A stretch of DNA of 64,000 nucleotides from Benincasa hispida (lineage: Eukaryota; Streptophyta; Magnoliopsida; Cucurbitales; Cucurbitaceae). A program made the translations under genes and the position numbers. The notes below the pieces were generated by a model. That model worked only from the letters and a program-made list of their open reading frames with translations, was not told where the DNA came from and searched no databases. The stretch spans positions 389,569 to 453,568 of the forward strand of contig NC_052350.1 in NCBI RefSeq assembly GCF_009727055.1, in the 5' to 3' direction. This document shows positions 46,681 through 58,211 of this stretch, piece after piece; the first letter of the stretch is position 1, and each line of letters starts with the position of its first letter.

Positions 46681-47345
46681 GTAAAAAATTTTCTTTTAAC
46701 TCGCTTAGAAGTCCATTCTTCACCAATCTCTTAATCCTAAAGTTGGGAATTTTCTTTAGGAGAAATTTTAAGCCTTTTATGTTGAGCTACCATGTTTTAA
46801 ACATTTCAGTGTTATGGAGGGCTTTAGATGCTAATAGTCTTAGCACATAAAGATTATTTTCTAGTTTCGCAGAACAAATATCAACACCATATTTGGAAAT
46901 AAACACTTTATTTACATGGAAGTTGATACAATAAGATTGTTCTAATAAACACTTTACAGAAATTAAATTCCTCTTTAAACCAGGAACTACATATACATTT
47001 TCTAGTAAAATGAATTTATTTTGTAAAGTCAACTAGAGACTTCCCACTACAACAGCCCAGACGACATGCCCAGTTCCAACTCGCATCATCATCTCACCAA
47101 CATCAAGTTGTCGCCAGGAACTAATTCCTTGAAATGAAGAACAAACGTGGTTAGTGGCACCAAAATCTATAATCCAGGCAGAATCATCATTCTACACTAA
47201 ACATGTTTCCAAAACAAGTAAATCATATTTACCTTGCTTGACCTTCTTCTTTTCTGCCAAGTACTTGGGACAGTTCCTCTTCCAATGTCCCTCCTGGTTG
47301 CAATGGAAACAGATTTCCTTAGCAACCTCGGTTTTCTTTTAGTAG
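46681..47345 (-). pseudogene. Copia B GAG_pre-integrase, protease and zinc knuckle region
   Basis: The segment 46787-47032 is a GAG_pre-integrase domain (VYVVPGLKRNLISVKCLLEQ). Upstream, at about 47150-47175, the protease active site reads DFGATNH, where DSGATNH is the usual form. At about 47260-47320 a CCHC zinc knuckle is intact (CFHCNQEGHWKRNC). Frames change between the three parts. Confidence 0.75.
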
Positions 47346-47577
47346 CAGCTGGTGGGTTAGCCTTCCTCTTTTCACCTTTCTTCTTCTTCCACTTTTTAGT
47401 GCTTGAAGAAGAAGGCACAAACTTTGTTCCAAAGGTCGAACCTCTGTGGAACTTTTTAGAGGATAGAGCAACATTTACTTCACCCTTTTGTCCCTTTGCT
47501 TTTCATCAAGGACTGGAAGATCTGTAGCTCGTTGAGCAAAGTGGTTAGGTTGTAGTTAATCCTATTCAAAACAGCAA
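47346..47577 (-). pseudogene. Copia B gag, C-terminal part
   Basis: A Lys/Ser-rich gag tail (KKWKKKKGEKRKANPP in the frame 47197-47418) continues upstream to a TLLNE-like stretch at about 47540. It is cut at 47577 by a solo LTR; gag resumes at 50266. The plus-strand frame 47234-47527 is an antisense shadow. Confidence 0.7.
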
Positions 47578-50265
47578 TGTGATACCTTTACCCTTACATA
47601 ATTCCTTAAAAGGTAGGAAGTAACTTGGAATACAAGCCTTGGAGGAAAAGGTTTTCCAAATCTCTAAACAATGCCTTGGAGTTAAAAATAGTTTATGGGA
47701 ACCCGAACTGGAAATTTAGAGGGTAGAATTTTGTCTAAGTGTCTTAACCATGCTTTGGAGAAAGTATTGGCACTCAGAAACATTTCTGAGTGTTGGGACC
47801 ATGTGGTTAGGAGTGAAGTATGTGTTGGTCTAAATAAGAAGAAAAGTTTTGCTAAGTGTTAAGAAATTCAAGAATTGGAAGCATTTTAGGTTAAGGTCAG
47901 AAATTTGGTTAAGTGACAAGACTATGCTTTGAACCTAGAATTGGCCTGGAAATGGAAGATTTCAAATTGGCTAAGTGTTGGGGACAAGGTAAATGCCTAG
48001 GCCAAGGAAGAAGGAGAAAATTTGACTAAGTTGTAAGTATGAAATGAGTCATCTCGGAGTTAGAAGCACTACTGGAAATGGTAGGGACCTTGGACGCAAC
48101 CCTGGGATAGAAATGCTCAATTGGACGCATGTTAGGGCAACTCTAGCAACTCTAGATAGGTCAAACGCCTAAGGGGAAGAAATGATTAAGTGTTGGACAA
48201 CCATACCTTTATCTAGGCACAATCAAGTGAGAAGATTAGATTTGGACGCATGGTAATGAAGTAAGGAAAGCATAAAGGTCCAAGGTGGAAATTTGCCTAA
48301 GTGTTGGAAAGCATATGACCTAATGAGGAGGTAAAACCCTAGAGCTTGAAGGTTGGATGCCTAGGGAGTATGTTGGATGCATGGGGGGATAAATGAAGGC
48401 CAATTTAAACCTAAGGAAAGGAATATTAGAGCTTGGGGTAACCATAGAAGAGAAAGCTACAACAAGAACCCTAAGATAAACAAGGAAAATGCATGCCTTG
48501 AGGATATAACATGCTTGGACGCCTAAGTAAGGGAGTTGGGCATTTTGGGAAGCACTTAGGAAAGTCTAAATCTCAAAGGATTGGTCATGGACACACAAAC
48601 ACCAAGTAGGTAGACGTTGAACTTCACCTTGGATGCATGATAGAAGAGTTAGAAGGTTTGGAACATATTCAAGGAGTTAGGCATTGGAGTGGAGCTAAGT
48701 AGGGTTGATGTGTCTTCACCAAATGTAACCCTGGGAGTCCCAACAAGATGTGGTTAGTTTAGAACCAAGCTTAAAGCATGAAAAGTGTGAGGAAGACACT
48801 TCAAGCAAGCTCTAGGCGTTAAACATGGTGGGAGTAGGACACATCAAGTAGCATGCAAGTAGGAGGTGGCTTGGGCTAGGTGTTGGCTTTACCTGGAGAG
48901 GACACTTCAACTCCATGCAAGGTGGAGGTGTCGAGTGTCTGAGACATGTAGGGGTGACGAGGATGGGATCTCAAAGCCTATAAATACCTTGGAGCTCTCA
49001 CTTCACTTATACCATTCGAAGTTCTCTCAAAAGGATTCGTAAAAGAGAAAGTTGGAGAGGAAATTAGGGTTGGAGGAGTTCTGGGCGTTTGAGGTGAGAG
49101 CTAGGCGTTAGAGGAAGAATTCCAGGCATTGAAGAAGGTATCCAGGAGTTGAGTTTGAACACTAGGTATCTTGAGGGTTGACCAGGCGTTGATAAGGCTG
49201 GTTAGGCGCCCAAACAAGCAGTTCAGGCATTGGGCAGGGAGAGCTAGGTGTCCAACTAACAAACTGGGTGCAGAAAAGACAACTTTGTGTCCAACAGCTG
49301 TTCTTGCAATTTGGAGGTTTGATTTAGGTTTATTGAAGTTGGTAAACGAATTTTAAGGCCAATAAGTTATTCTAAAGTTATTTTAGCCCTAACCATAAGA
49401 TTTCAAGGTGATTAATGATCTAGTACAGGCTTAGGAGTTTAGAAGGAACCAGGGAAAACCAGGGAACTTGCAAAGAGAAGAAGATTGCTGTGATTAAATT
49501 GTGAGTGGTATTCTTTTAAGGAATTTAAGCATATCATTTAGATTCTATGTTTGTGTTGTGGAATGAGGATGAGAATATGAAACCCGGGATGTTCAGAAGG
49601 CCATGAGGCCTAGTACTTGAGCCTGTGGTGGAACTTCACGGGATTGTCAGGAGGCATGAGGCCTACTTCCTGAGCCTGTGGAAGAAACCTCGTATAGGAT
49701 GGTCAGAGGGCCGACGGGCCTAGTTTTTGAGCCCATAAGAGGGGGATCTATGTGCACATAAGATATAGAATAGATATGTTGAGATCATAAGGAACAGATT
49801 TGACTATCTATCGTACGTGTAGGTAGGGCACAGAACAGACTTGTTCGAGATCGAGGTTTGAGTATTAACCTTGTGGTTTGATATGCTTTTTATGTTACTG
49901 AGTTGAAAGAGACTCTATAAGTTGTTACCAATCACTGAGCTCCTTAAGCTCATGCTTTTCTTTTACGCTTTCCTTGTAGGTAGCAGAAGAGTCCAGGTTA
50001 TTGCGAGAAGTCGAGGTTTGCCACAAGCTAGACTGTCATTAGTATAGTTGTAGTTAGGGCGAGGCATATGTTGTAAAAACTTGTCGAACTTGTATAATTT
50101 GATTTTAAAATGAGTTATGCTTTCAGTTGTTTTCTTAAGTACCACTGTGAGTATATTGTTTTAAGCAAGCTAGAAAAGTTGGGCAGTTGATATCACAAAA
50201 GGGTGGTATCTATTATCCCCATGCCTCTTTTTGATAAAGAGATGAACTCAAGAGGGGGTGTGACA
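47578..50265 (+). mobile_element. Gypsy (Tekay/Del-like) solo LTR, about 2.69 kb, in Copia B gag
   Basis: Starts TGTGATACC and ends in GAGGGGGTGTGACA, the typical end of Del/Tekay LTRs. A TATA box (CTATAAATACC) lies at about 48979-48989, followed by a leader, so the orientation is plus. The Copia gag reads on directly at 50266. The flanks AGCAA and AGTAT agree at three of five bases, so the duplication is decayed or the border is off by a base or two. The interior has short recurring words (AGGCGTT, TTGGACGCAT, GAGGCCTAGTACTTGAGCC) but no ORF of meaning. Confidence 0.7.
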
Positions 50266-50765
50266 AGTATTGCTATGGAAGTGCAGGAAACTTTCAGGTA
50301 AAGATTCCAAAATGAAGCTAACTTGGCTGGGTTCATCAATGACAGATCCATTCATCTTCGCCATGTTGAACTGGACCATCATGTTGAGAACATGTTCTCG
50401 AACAGATGCCCTTTCTTGCATATGGGCATTGAAAATGTGTTTCAGAGCGTCATGTCTGAGTTGTGCGGATGGTTGTCCGAACATTCCTCTTAGGGACTCT
50501 ATGATTTCATGGGCCATGAGCATGGGCTCATGCTTCTTGGTCAAGACTTCGAAAAGCCTTACCAAGATGTATGCATGGGCTTTTTCGTTTGCCCCTGTCT
50601 AATGCTCGTATGCTTCTCGAACATTTCGAGCAACATTTAAAGCTGAAATGGTCGACAGTCCTCCATCGGGACAAAACGAAGGTCATCGATGATAAATATT
50701 GTGTTAATTTATCAGCGGCGAGTAGATTTAAAGTAGCGGAAGTCATTGTGAAAAACGTTTGCTAA
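50248..50765 (-). pseudogene. Copia B gag, N-terminal part (UBN2-type)
   Basis: The minus-strand frames 50528-50746 (starting MTSATLNLLAADKLTQ) and 50248-50565 (KKHEPMLMAHEIIESLRGMF, ASVREHVLNMMVQFN, SQVSFILESLPESF) form a Copia gag of the UBN2 family. A frameshift at about 50530-50560 separates them, and an internal deletion appears after ADKL. The start codon at 50744-50746 is the expected gag start. The last residues of the second frame run into the inserted LTR. Confidence 0.8.
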
Positions 50766-53035
50766 AACCATACAAATTATTTATCATTAGTTTACTTGCA
50801 TTAGACCAACAAGACAACCAATTAATTTAGCAAAATAGTCTAGTGTACCCTAAGTGACGTCTATTTTATAATGATGTTGCAGTGATTCATGACAAAGGTC
50901 ACCGTAGGGTGATTAAGTGCCTCTTCACTACAATGAGACATTCTCAACCAATAGATAGAACAACTTCTTGTTTTTGTAATTATCAGTCACCATTGTAAGT
51001 ATAAGCCCCCATTTTAGGTCCTAGAGTACTGCCTCAATGAGCCAACCATAGGAAAAAGTCGATTGGGTTATGAAACTAAAGCAACCATATCCATTGTTAG
51101 AGTTTGAATAAAACGTCATGCAAAAATGTCATCCTTTAGGGGGACACCCACAATGCCACAAGGCTATGCATGACTTTACTTCAAACTAGTGAGAAAGACC
51201 AAGGGATGTGTTGTCACATGTCCCACACCTACTTACTTTAAATAATCTCTCCATTCATCTTGATATTGATCTATACAAATGCCACCCGTAGGGAGACACC
51301 CATAGTGCCTCGAGGCCGAGTATAGACTTTACAGTGTGAACTTTAAGGGAGAAACGTGAAGATGATAAAATGAAATATCATATACCCCATTTTCCTCCCA
51401 CTGAGCATTTTACCTAAGTTTAATTAACTTAGAAAATTTCGGCTACTGATTTTATCTAAGTGATTGTTTAATTTGCCCAAAAAACAATACTTGCCTTTGG
51501 ATAGTTAAACAATTTTGATTAAGATCTGTTAAGCTCTTTAACAAAACTTTAATCAAACTTGCATGCATATAACAAATCTATCTAATTCGCCTTTCCAAGT
51601 AAGTTCCCAGGTAGGGGTGTTACGTTTCCGTCAGCTTAAATACCACAGCCTAAAGTAACCCGCCTTAGACAAAAGGTCCTTTATAGATACATATTTAATT
51701 TTTTATTAAGAATCAATTTAATCCTATTAAACTGATTAAAAGATTAAACTTATATTTCTAATCTCATTAGAAATGTGATCCTAGATCTATCTGAATCATG
51801 TTTTAAAATAATTTTAAAAGATGATTTTAACCTAAGGTTTACATGCAACTCTGTATTATTTATTTTAATTTCTAATTTCATTTTTTTATAACAATTATAA
51901 GCAAATGAAACAAATTAAAACCATATATTGCAAGTAAAGCATATTTAGATAATTTTATAACAATTATAAATTATTCTAAAGTGGTGACATGCTTCATGCA
52001 ATTTCATTTTATTACTAACATACATAGCAATTATATACTAAAGTAATGAAATTATTAATAATATACTTTAAACATACATTCATACTATATATTATAACTC
52101 TTATAATATAAATGATGCATGTATATGTTATTAATGCATGCATACATATATTATAACAGTTATACTATATGATGCATAAGCATGCTATAAAAATTAAAAC
52201 ATGCATCTAAACATATATTATAACAATTCTAATATAAATGATGCATGAATATTAAATGCATAACCTATGGTGGGATTTTATATTATATGACATACAATAT
52301 GACATATAATAATAAAATAATCATAAATCACATGCATAATTTAAAAGGACAATTAATGGACCAGGATTGGACACCTAAAAGGAATTTAAAACTAACCATT
52401 ACAAATTAAGAGTCAGCCCATTCGAAATAAATGAATCGGGTCTTGAATTGCTCGACTTGAGCCGCTTAGAAATGGTCGCCTACATCCAGTGCATAGCAAC
52501 GATAATCCAATGTTATCGCATAGAAACGATAGCATAAAGCTATCGCATTACAACAATCATCCAGTGCTATCGCATAACAATGATAGCTCAAAGCCATCGC
52601 ATAGCAATGACCACATAATGCTATCGCATAGCCACGATCACATAGGGCTATCGCATAGCCACGATCGCTCAGTGCTACCACATAACACCTCACGCTAAGC
52701 ATCATTGCACAGTAGGCATCGCCAACAACGATTAAACGAGCTTTCTTGTTCTTCCAAAAGGGGCTTTGTTTTCTCCCGAAAACTCATCAGGCATAGACAA
52801 ACGACTCAAAACATTAAATATAGACTCGATTGCAATTAAATGCCCCAAAAACATGGGCCTTTACAAACCAATTTGCAAAAGAAAGCGATAAATCTATACA
52901 GTTTAATCCCGAAAGCGTCCAATAATCACAAAAAAAAAATATTCCATAGAACATTCATCATATGAATTACAGAATGCAAAATCCCACCATTGCACTGTAA
53001 AATTAATCTGAAACTTTAGAAAACTTTGGGCTAGA
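50766..53035 (-). other. Copia B leader between PBS and gag
   Basis: About 2.3 kb of non-coding DNA between the primer binding site and gag, long for this group. It contains recurring short words (GGGAGACACCCA(C/T)A(A/G)TGCC at about 51140 and 51293; ATTATAACA(A/G)TT units at 51880-52230) and the 30-bp array at 52486-52700. No ORF with a recognisable product. Confidence 0.55.
52486..52700. repeat. 30-bp minisatellite (ATCGCATAGC type), about seven copies
   Basis: Tandem units of 30 bp built around CTATCGCATAGCAACGAT, with substitutions in each copy. Because the unit is divisible by three, one frame stays open on each strand: minus 52466-52705 (CYAIALCDRG-like 10-residue repeats) and plus 52489-52698 (LSHSHDH-like repeats). 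Both are repeat artefacts, not genes. Confidence 0.85.
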
Positions 53036-53054
53036 ACCTAGCTCTGATACTAAT
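53036..53054 (-). promoter_or_regulatory. Copia B primer binding site (tRNA-Met type)
   Basis: The minus strand reads ATTAGTATCAGAGCTAGG directly after the 5' LTR. It is a slightly altered TGGTATCAGAGC, the initiator-tRNA-Met binding site used by plant Copia elements to prime reverse transcription. Confidence 0.75.
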
Positions 53055-54559
53055 TGAAGGATCTCGTGAAGGTCCTTGAGCGGAAGCATGTGATCGGACC
53101 ATATAACCAAAATTTACATAACAAGAATTTTATAGCAAGAACATACAAATTATGCATTTAAAAGAAAATTATAGCATGCATTAAAACAAAGATTACATAA
53201 AAGCAAAAAGGTTTAAGAAACGTTACCCTTGAAGAACACTTCTTCACGAAATTTCTTCTCTGAATCTTGTCACGAACAACCTCGAACTCTTTAGCCTTGT
53301 ACGAGGACCTCCACGAATCCTCTGTATTCTCTGGATGAGAATCCAGGAGTTTTGTGGGCTCTAGCTATTTTGGAAAAGGAGATTTGAGAGTATTGACAGG
53401 AAGAGATATATTTTTGTGTCCATTAGATATAACTAGTCAACAATACGATGACCCTTCATAAATTGCTCGTAAGTACATCTAGGCCAAAATTACCGTTTTG
53501 CCCTTATAGTTACATCTAACTCCATAAGTAGTACTAATCCCTCTAATGAACAATAAATCATAGTCTAACTATGATCAAACCCCTCTCGAGCCAGGAGAGA
53601 GTGTGGCGCCACATTGTTCAAGCCCCCGAATCAGCCTTTAAGGGAGTAATTTATCTACTTACCCCAACATTGGGGAAGGAGTGAATTCCTTCTTGTGTAG
53701 TTATGTTCCCAGCTCCCCAATCAGACGAATCCCCAAAATGGTAGGCTTTTTTAGTCGACGATCAAGTTACTCTCACCCATACAAATCAAAAGACCGCCTT
53801 TATAGGTAGGAGTTCACAACTCATTTAGGATTTGGGTCATGTTACTTATGGTCATCCTGGTGAAATGAAAGTTTCACTTATGAATGGTGTTATATTATGA
53901 AACTAAACATTTTTTGGTCTGGTCTTATACAAACTCCTTTGTATAGAATATCTCCACTCACATGTCTCCACATGAATGATTAGGATCAGATCATTTTCAA
54001 CACTTTACAATAATTGCAAAATTTACATAGCGGGCTATACTCGTAGTGTCACCACGATAAGGTATCCAGCTTTATTCATCTACTACAGACCATTTAGGTT
54101 ATCACTTAAACATGATCCACATGTATCTCTCTACTGAAGAAACTCTTATATAAAAGCACCTCTGAGCCGAAGCAGATCTTTCCAAAACACTGTGACAGAA
54201 TTCCCACATTTATATTCAAACATACAGATATCATCAAACAACTAAATTACCAACATGTATAAAGATAAATAAACAAGAGAATAAGTAAACTTACCTGTTG
54301 AAGACTCTCTTCACTTGAAAACTCGCTCTTTCCATAAATGGAAGCTTTTGCTCTCGCTGGAACGTTAGGCTATCGTTCAACAACACCCTGGTTGTCTACC
54401 ACGAATGGCTTCACATGAACAACAGAAAGATGGGGACGACACCACCACTTGGAGCCTTAGTATTCTCGGAGTGAGAATCTAAAGAGTGGGCTCTGTTTGG
54501 ATTTGGTAGAAGGGAGGAGGAAAAGAGATCGTATACAACGATGAAGCAAGTGGAAGAAG

Positions 54560-54795
54560 GCAACAACTATCGTATAGTCAATATGCTTGATCGTTTAGGT
54601 GAGATACACGATCGTGTAGGAAAAGGTAAGCGATTGTCTATATGATTGTTTAGTAAAGCTCGGGTGCTCAACGATCGTTTAATAAAATGTAGGCGATTGT
54701 TTAGTAAGCAACGCACGCATGTAAGCGATCATTTAGTAAACGTGAGCAACTATCGTATAGGCTCTTAATTCACTAAGCGATAGGCAAAACACTTC
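54560..54795. repeat. Array of CGATCGTTTAGTAAA-type palindromic motifs in the LTR
   Basis: Around ten short words based on ACGATCGTGTAG or GCGATTGTTTAGTAA occur in both orientations, including GATACACGATCGTGTAGG. The palindromic core ACGATCGT allows local hairpins. The equivalent position in the LTR at 59981-62036 has the same type of array (61380-61690). Confidence 0.7.
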
Positions 54796-55708
54796 GTTGA
54801 GCAAAATAAGCGCGTTCTTTGCAAAATGAAAATAATTTTCCTTTTACTCTTCAGTTACAAAGACTTAATGGAACTTTCCACTAGTGCATGGTTACGGAGA
54901 AAACGGTGGCCAATTATCTCATAATTGTCCAATTTAAAAATATTAAATATAATTATATTATATTTGTTAACCTATAGTTTAATATCATATATTAACCATA
55001 ATGTTTTCTCCTCTACTAGATATAAATCATATTTATATCCAATTTCCTCCAAATTAATATATCTCATACATAAAGTCAATCATATCATATATAATCGAAC
55101 TCCCTCTTGTCAATTTGAACATTCCAAACTAACCCAAAAACTGATTCTCAACTTGTATCCAAGCTACCAAGGGGACCTTATGAACCTATGGCTCGAAGCT
55201 CCAATGGTATGTGAATAGCTGATTAAACTCTTTAGCCACGAGATCCACCATCCGTTAACTACCAGGCATTCCACTAAAGACTGACAGCTGAACTCTTCTT
55301 ACCACAGATATATTTCTGTGTCCATCGAATATAACCAATCATGAGTACGATAACCCTTCACAGATGCTCGTAAGTACAGCTGGGCCAATTTACCGTTTTG
55401 TCCATGTAGTTACATCTTACTCCTTATGTACCATCCATCCCTTTATTGAACAATACAACATAGTCCTACTATGTGTGAACACCTCTCGGGCCATGAGAAG
55501 ATGTGTGGCACCACATCGTTCAAGCCCCGGGATCAGCCCTTAAGGGAACAATATATCTACTTACCCCTATTTCGGGGAAGAAGTGAACTCCATCTTGTGT
55601 AGTTGATTTCCTAGCTCCCAAATCAGATAAATCCCCAAAGTGATAGGTTTGAGTCAACGACTTGTTTACTCACACCCATGCAAATCAAAGGACCGCCCTC
55701 AATGGCAG

Positions 55709-57523
55709 TGTTGGGTTTTATGTCCTAAAACTCGTGGTATGTAAAATAGAACTTATTTTGAAAATTCAATAAAGGTCTTATTGAATAGATCCATTGCTTG
55801 AATAGAAATCCAGTAAACCTAAAGTCCCTTGACTATTGGATGAGTACTTGAACTTTATGTGGAGATATAAAGGTGGATCAGGTTCGAGTAAATATTCAAA
55901 ATGATCTATAGTATATGAATAAGGTTGGGTACCTTATTCTGGTAACACTATTGGATGCGGCCTACTCTGTAGTTGTTACAAAGAGTTGTAAAGTGCTACA
56001 AACGAAGTGATCCTGATTCGTTCATGTTGGACATGAGGAGTGAGGGTGTCCTCGTGAAAAAGGGTTTGTACAAGATCAGACCAGGAAATGAGTCACTTTT
56101 ACTTTATAACGTTGTTTACTGTTTAAGATTGACTATTTCAAAGCGATGACCTAGGTAACTTGACCTTAGTCCTAAGCTAACTACGAACTCCTGTTTATTC
56201 GAGATTACCCTTAGATTTGCATAAGTGAGGGTTGACTCAACAACACTGGCTCAATAAGACTTCCATTTCAGGGGTAAGACCGGATAAATAGCTGGGGACA
56301 TAGGGTGTAAGTGGAAATTCACTCCTACCCACTTTAGGGATAGTAGAGAGGTTATTCCCTTAAGTGCTGATTCTGAGTCTTGAACAAGGGATCCCGTTCT
56401 CTCATGGCTGAGAGAGATTTGGTTTTGTTGATTGGATCACAAAACAATTGTTCATTAGGGGATCAATGGGAACTTAAGGAACAAGAGGTAATTTCATGGG
56501 TAAAACAGAGATTTAACCTAGCCGCTATTACGAACAACCTGTAAAGGGTTGACTTACTAATCATGGTTATATCAAGTGGACATAATATATTTACAGTAAG
56601 GGGATTTCAACTATGGGTTTTAATGGAGTGATCCATTAGTTAACGATAAGGGTGGTTAGTTCGGTCTAATGAGTTTAACCAATTAATTTTTGATCGTTGA
56701 AGCCCATGATCTGTAGGTCCACGAGGTCCCTTTACTAGCTCGAAAATGGATTAGCTCTAGAGTATCGTGATAAGTTAATTTGAAACGTTCAAATTAGAAT
56801 CAAACGGAATTGGAGAAAATATATTTAAATAAATGAAGATGAATTTGTGTAAAAAATAATTTAATATTGGATATTAAATTAATTAGAATTATTTAAATTG
56901 TTAAAATAATTATTTATTAATTTTATTAGAAAATTAATTTGTAAAATTAATAAATTTTGATTTTAGGAATAAAATATGATTTTAAAATCAATTTTGGATT
57001 TTGGAAATAGAAAATTACACAAAAGGAAAAATGGTTTTTTCCATCTTCATCTTCAACTTGCTCCCTAGGTACCCACCACTTTCAAGCTTCAATAACTCCA
57101 AGCTGAGCTGCATCCCATGCAGCAAATCTCTTTGCATGATAGTCTGCAATATATTGAAGAGATTGGACTGAAGTTAAGGTTGAGCAACCGAAAGAATTTT
57201 AGCTGAAAATTCTTGAAGAAGAAGATGTTGTTCATATGGGTGTTGCAGTGAGCTTTCCCCAAATTCCTTTTGATTCCAGCTTATTTTGAGTCCCACAACT
57301 CAATCTAGAGCACCAAGAGTATAGTAGGGAAGATCTTGTGGAGGTCTGCACAAAGATTTGGAGGAATTAGCAGTTGAAAATCAAGATTTCAACGGTTCTT
57401 CAAAGGTATGTCTTGAAACCCATTAAACTCTGTTTTTGCATGTTTCTGTTTATGCCAAAATTAATGAATTAGAGTGCTTATGAATCTTATCCGCTTCCGC
57501 TGCATGCTAGTGCTGATCCAACA
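55709..57523 (+). mobile_element. Solo LTR (1815 bp), innermost insertion
   Basis: Flanked by a perfect GGCAG duplication (55704-55708, 57524-57528). Starts TGTTGGGTTTTATG and ends GATCCAACA, giving TG...CA ends. On either side the host LTR reads on (CTCAATGGCAG | GAGTTCCCAACTC). Length, ends and 5-bp duplication fit a Copia LTR. It is the youngest member of this part of the nest. Confidence 0.88.
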
Positions 57524-58211
57524 GGCAGGAGTTCCCAACTCACTCAGGATTAAGATCATGTTACCTATGGTCATCCTAGTGAAGTGAAGCCTCTGTCATG
57601 AACGACGTTATATAACGAGACGTTAACACTTCTGGTCAGGTCTTATACAAAATCTTTGTGTAGGACGCCCCCGCTCATATGTCCCCACACGAATGATCAG
57701 GATCAGACTATCTGTAACAAGTCATAGCACTTGTAACTATTCTACAAAGTGGGTCGAATCCGTAGTGTTACTAGGATAAGGTTTCCCTCCTATATCCATA
57801 TACTACAAACCATTTTGATTATCACTGAAGACATGATCCAATTGTATGTTATCACATACCTACTTAAGTTACATAATGACAACCAGGGATTTTAATTTAT
57901 TGGTTTATGGTAAAGCAAATAAAACATCCAATGTGTAAAGTCAAGTAGTGAAGAAAATATCATATATTATATATCACAAGCGTTCGTACAAACTGGTTAC
58001 AAACTACAGGACACGAGAATTTAGGGAATCATCCCCAATATCTACATACAAGTTTAAGCTACAAAGATAACCTTGGATTAGTCTATTGGTTTGTGGTTAA
58101 TGCAACTAATTTTGAAATAAAACATCACATATTTTATTACATAAATAAAATGTTTGTACATTACAATTATAAACTATAGAACCCTATGAGATTTAAGGCA
58201 TCACCCCAACA

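Larger units (their letters stand above)
54135..58040 (-). mobile_element. Solo LTR (about 2.09 kb without its own insert) in the Copia B 5' LTR
   Basis: Flanked by a perfect TCTAC duplication (54130-54134, 58041-58045). Starts TGAAGAAACTC and ends CCCCAATA, one change from the expected CA. Removing the inserted LTR (55709-57523 plus 5 bp) leaves about 2086 bp. It is the same family as the plus-strand solo LTR at 59981-62036 (shared GTTCGTACAAACTGGTTACA-type, GTGTGGCACCACAT and ACGATCGT-rich segments). No internal element sequence remains, so it arose by LTR-LTR recombination. Confidence 0.85.
42133..58211 (-). mobile_element. Copia B: nested, degenerate Ty1/Copia retrotransposon
   Basis: Minus-strand element bounded by TG...CA LTRs (3' LTR 42133-44021; 5' LTR 53055-58211 including insertions). 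It has a polypurine tract after the 3' LTR (44022-44034), a tRNA-Met-type PBS beside the 5' LTR, and gag, protease, integrase, RT and RNase H remnants in Copia order. The flanks GTTTC (42128-42132) and ATTTC (58212-58216) are the target duplication with one mismatch. It inserted into the RT of Copia A and was later hit by at least three solo-LTR insertions. The family resembles a gag-pol family abundant in cucurbit genomes. Confidence 0.85.
53055..58211 (-). repeat. Copia B 5' LTR, split by nested solo LTRs
   Basis: LTR segments 53055-54134 and 58046-58211 are the two halves; together about 1246 bp. They begin TGAAGGATCTCG and end CACCCCAACA. Compared with the 3' LTR it lacks about 745 bp, bounded by AGATAT-type words on both sides in the longer copy, which fits a deletion between short repeats. 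Confidence 0.8.

Noticed and set aside
47234..47527. 97-residue plus-strand ORF
   Set aside because: Antisense shadow of the Copia B gag tail and zinc knuckle region.
50270..50602. 110-residue plus-strand ORF
   Set aside because: Antisense shadow of the Copia B gag N-terminal part.
52486..52700. CRISPR-like array
   Set aside because: The units are contiguous 30-bp tandem repeats without unique spacers, inside a plant retrotransposon.
54925..55218. 97-residue plus-strand ORF
   Set aside because: Lies inside a solo LTR and has no domain.
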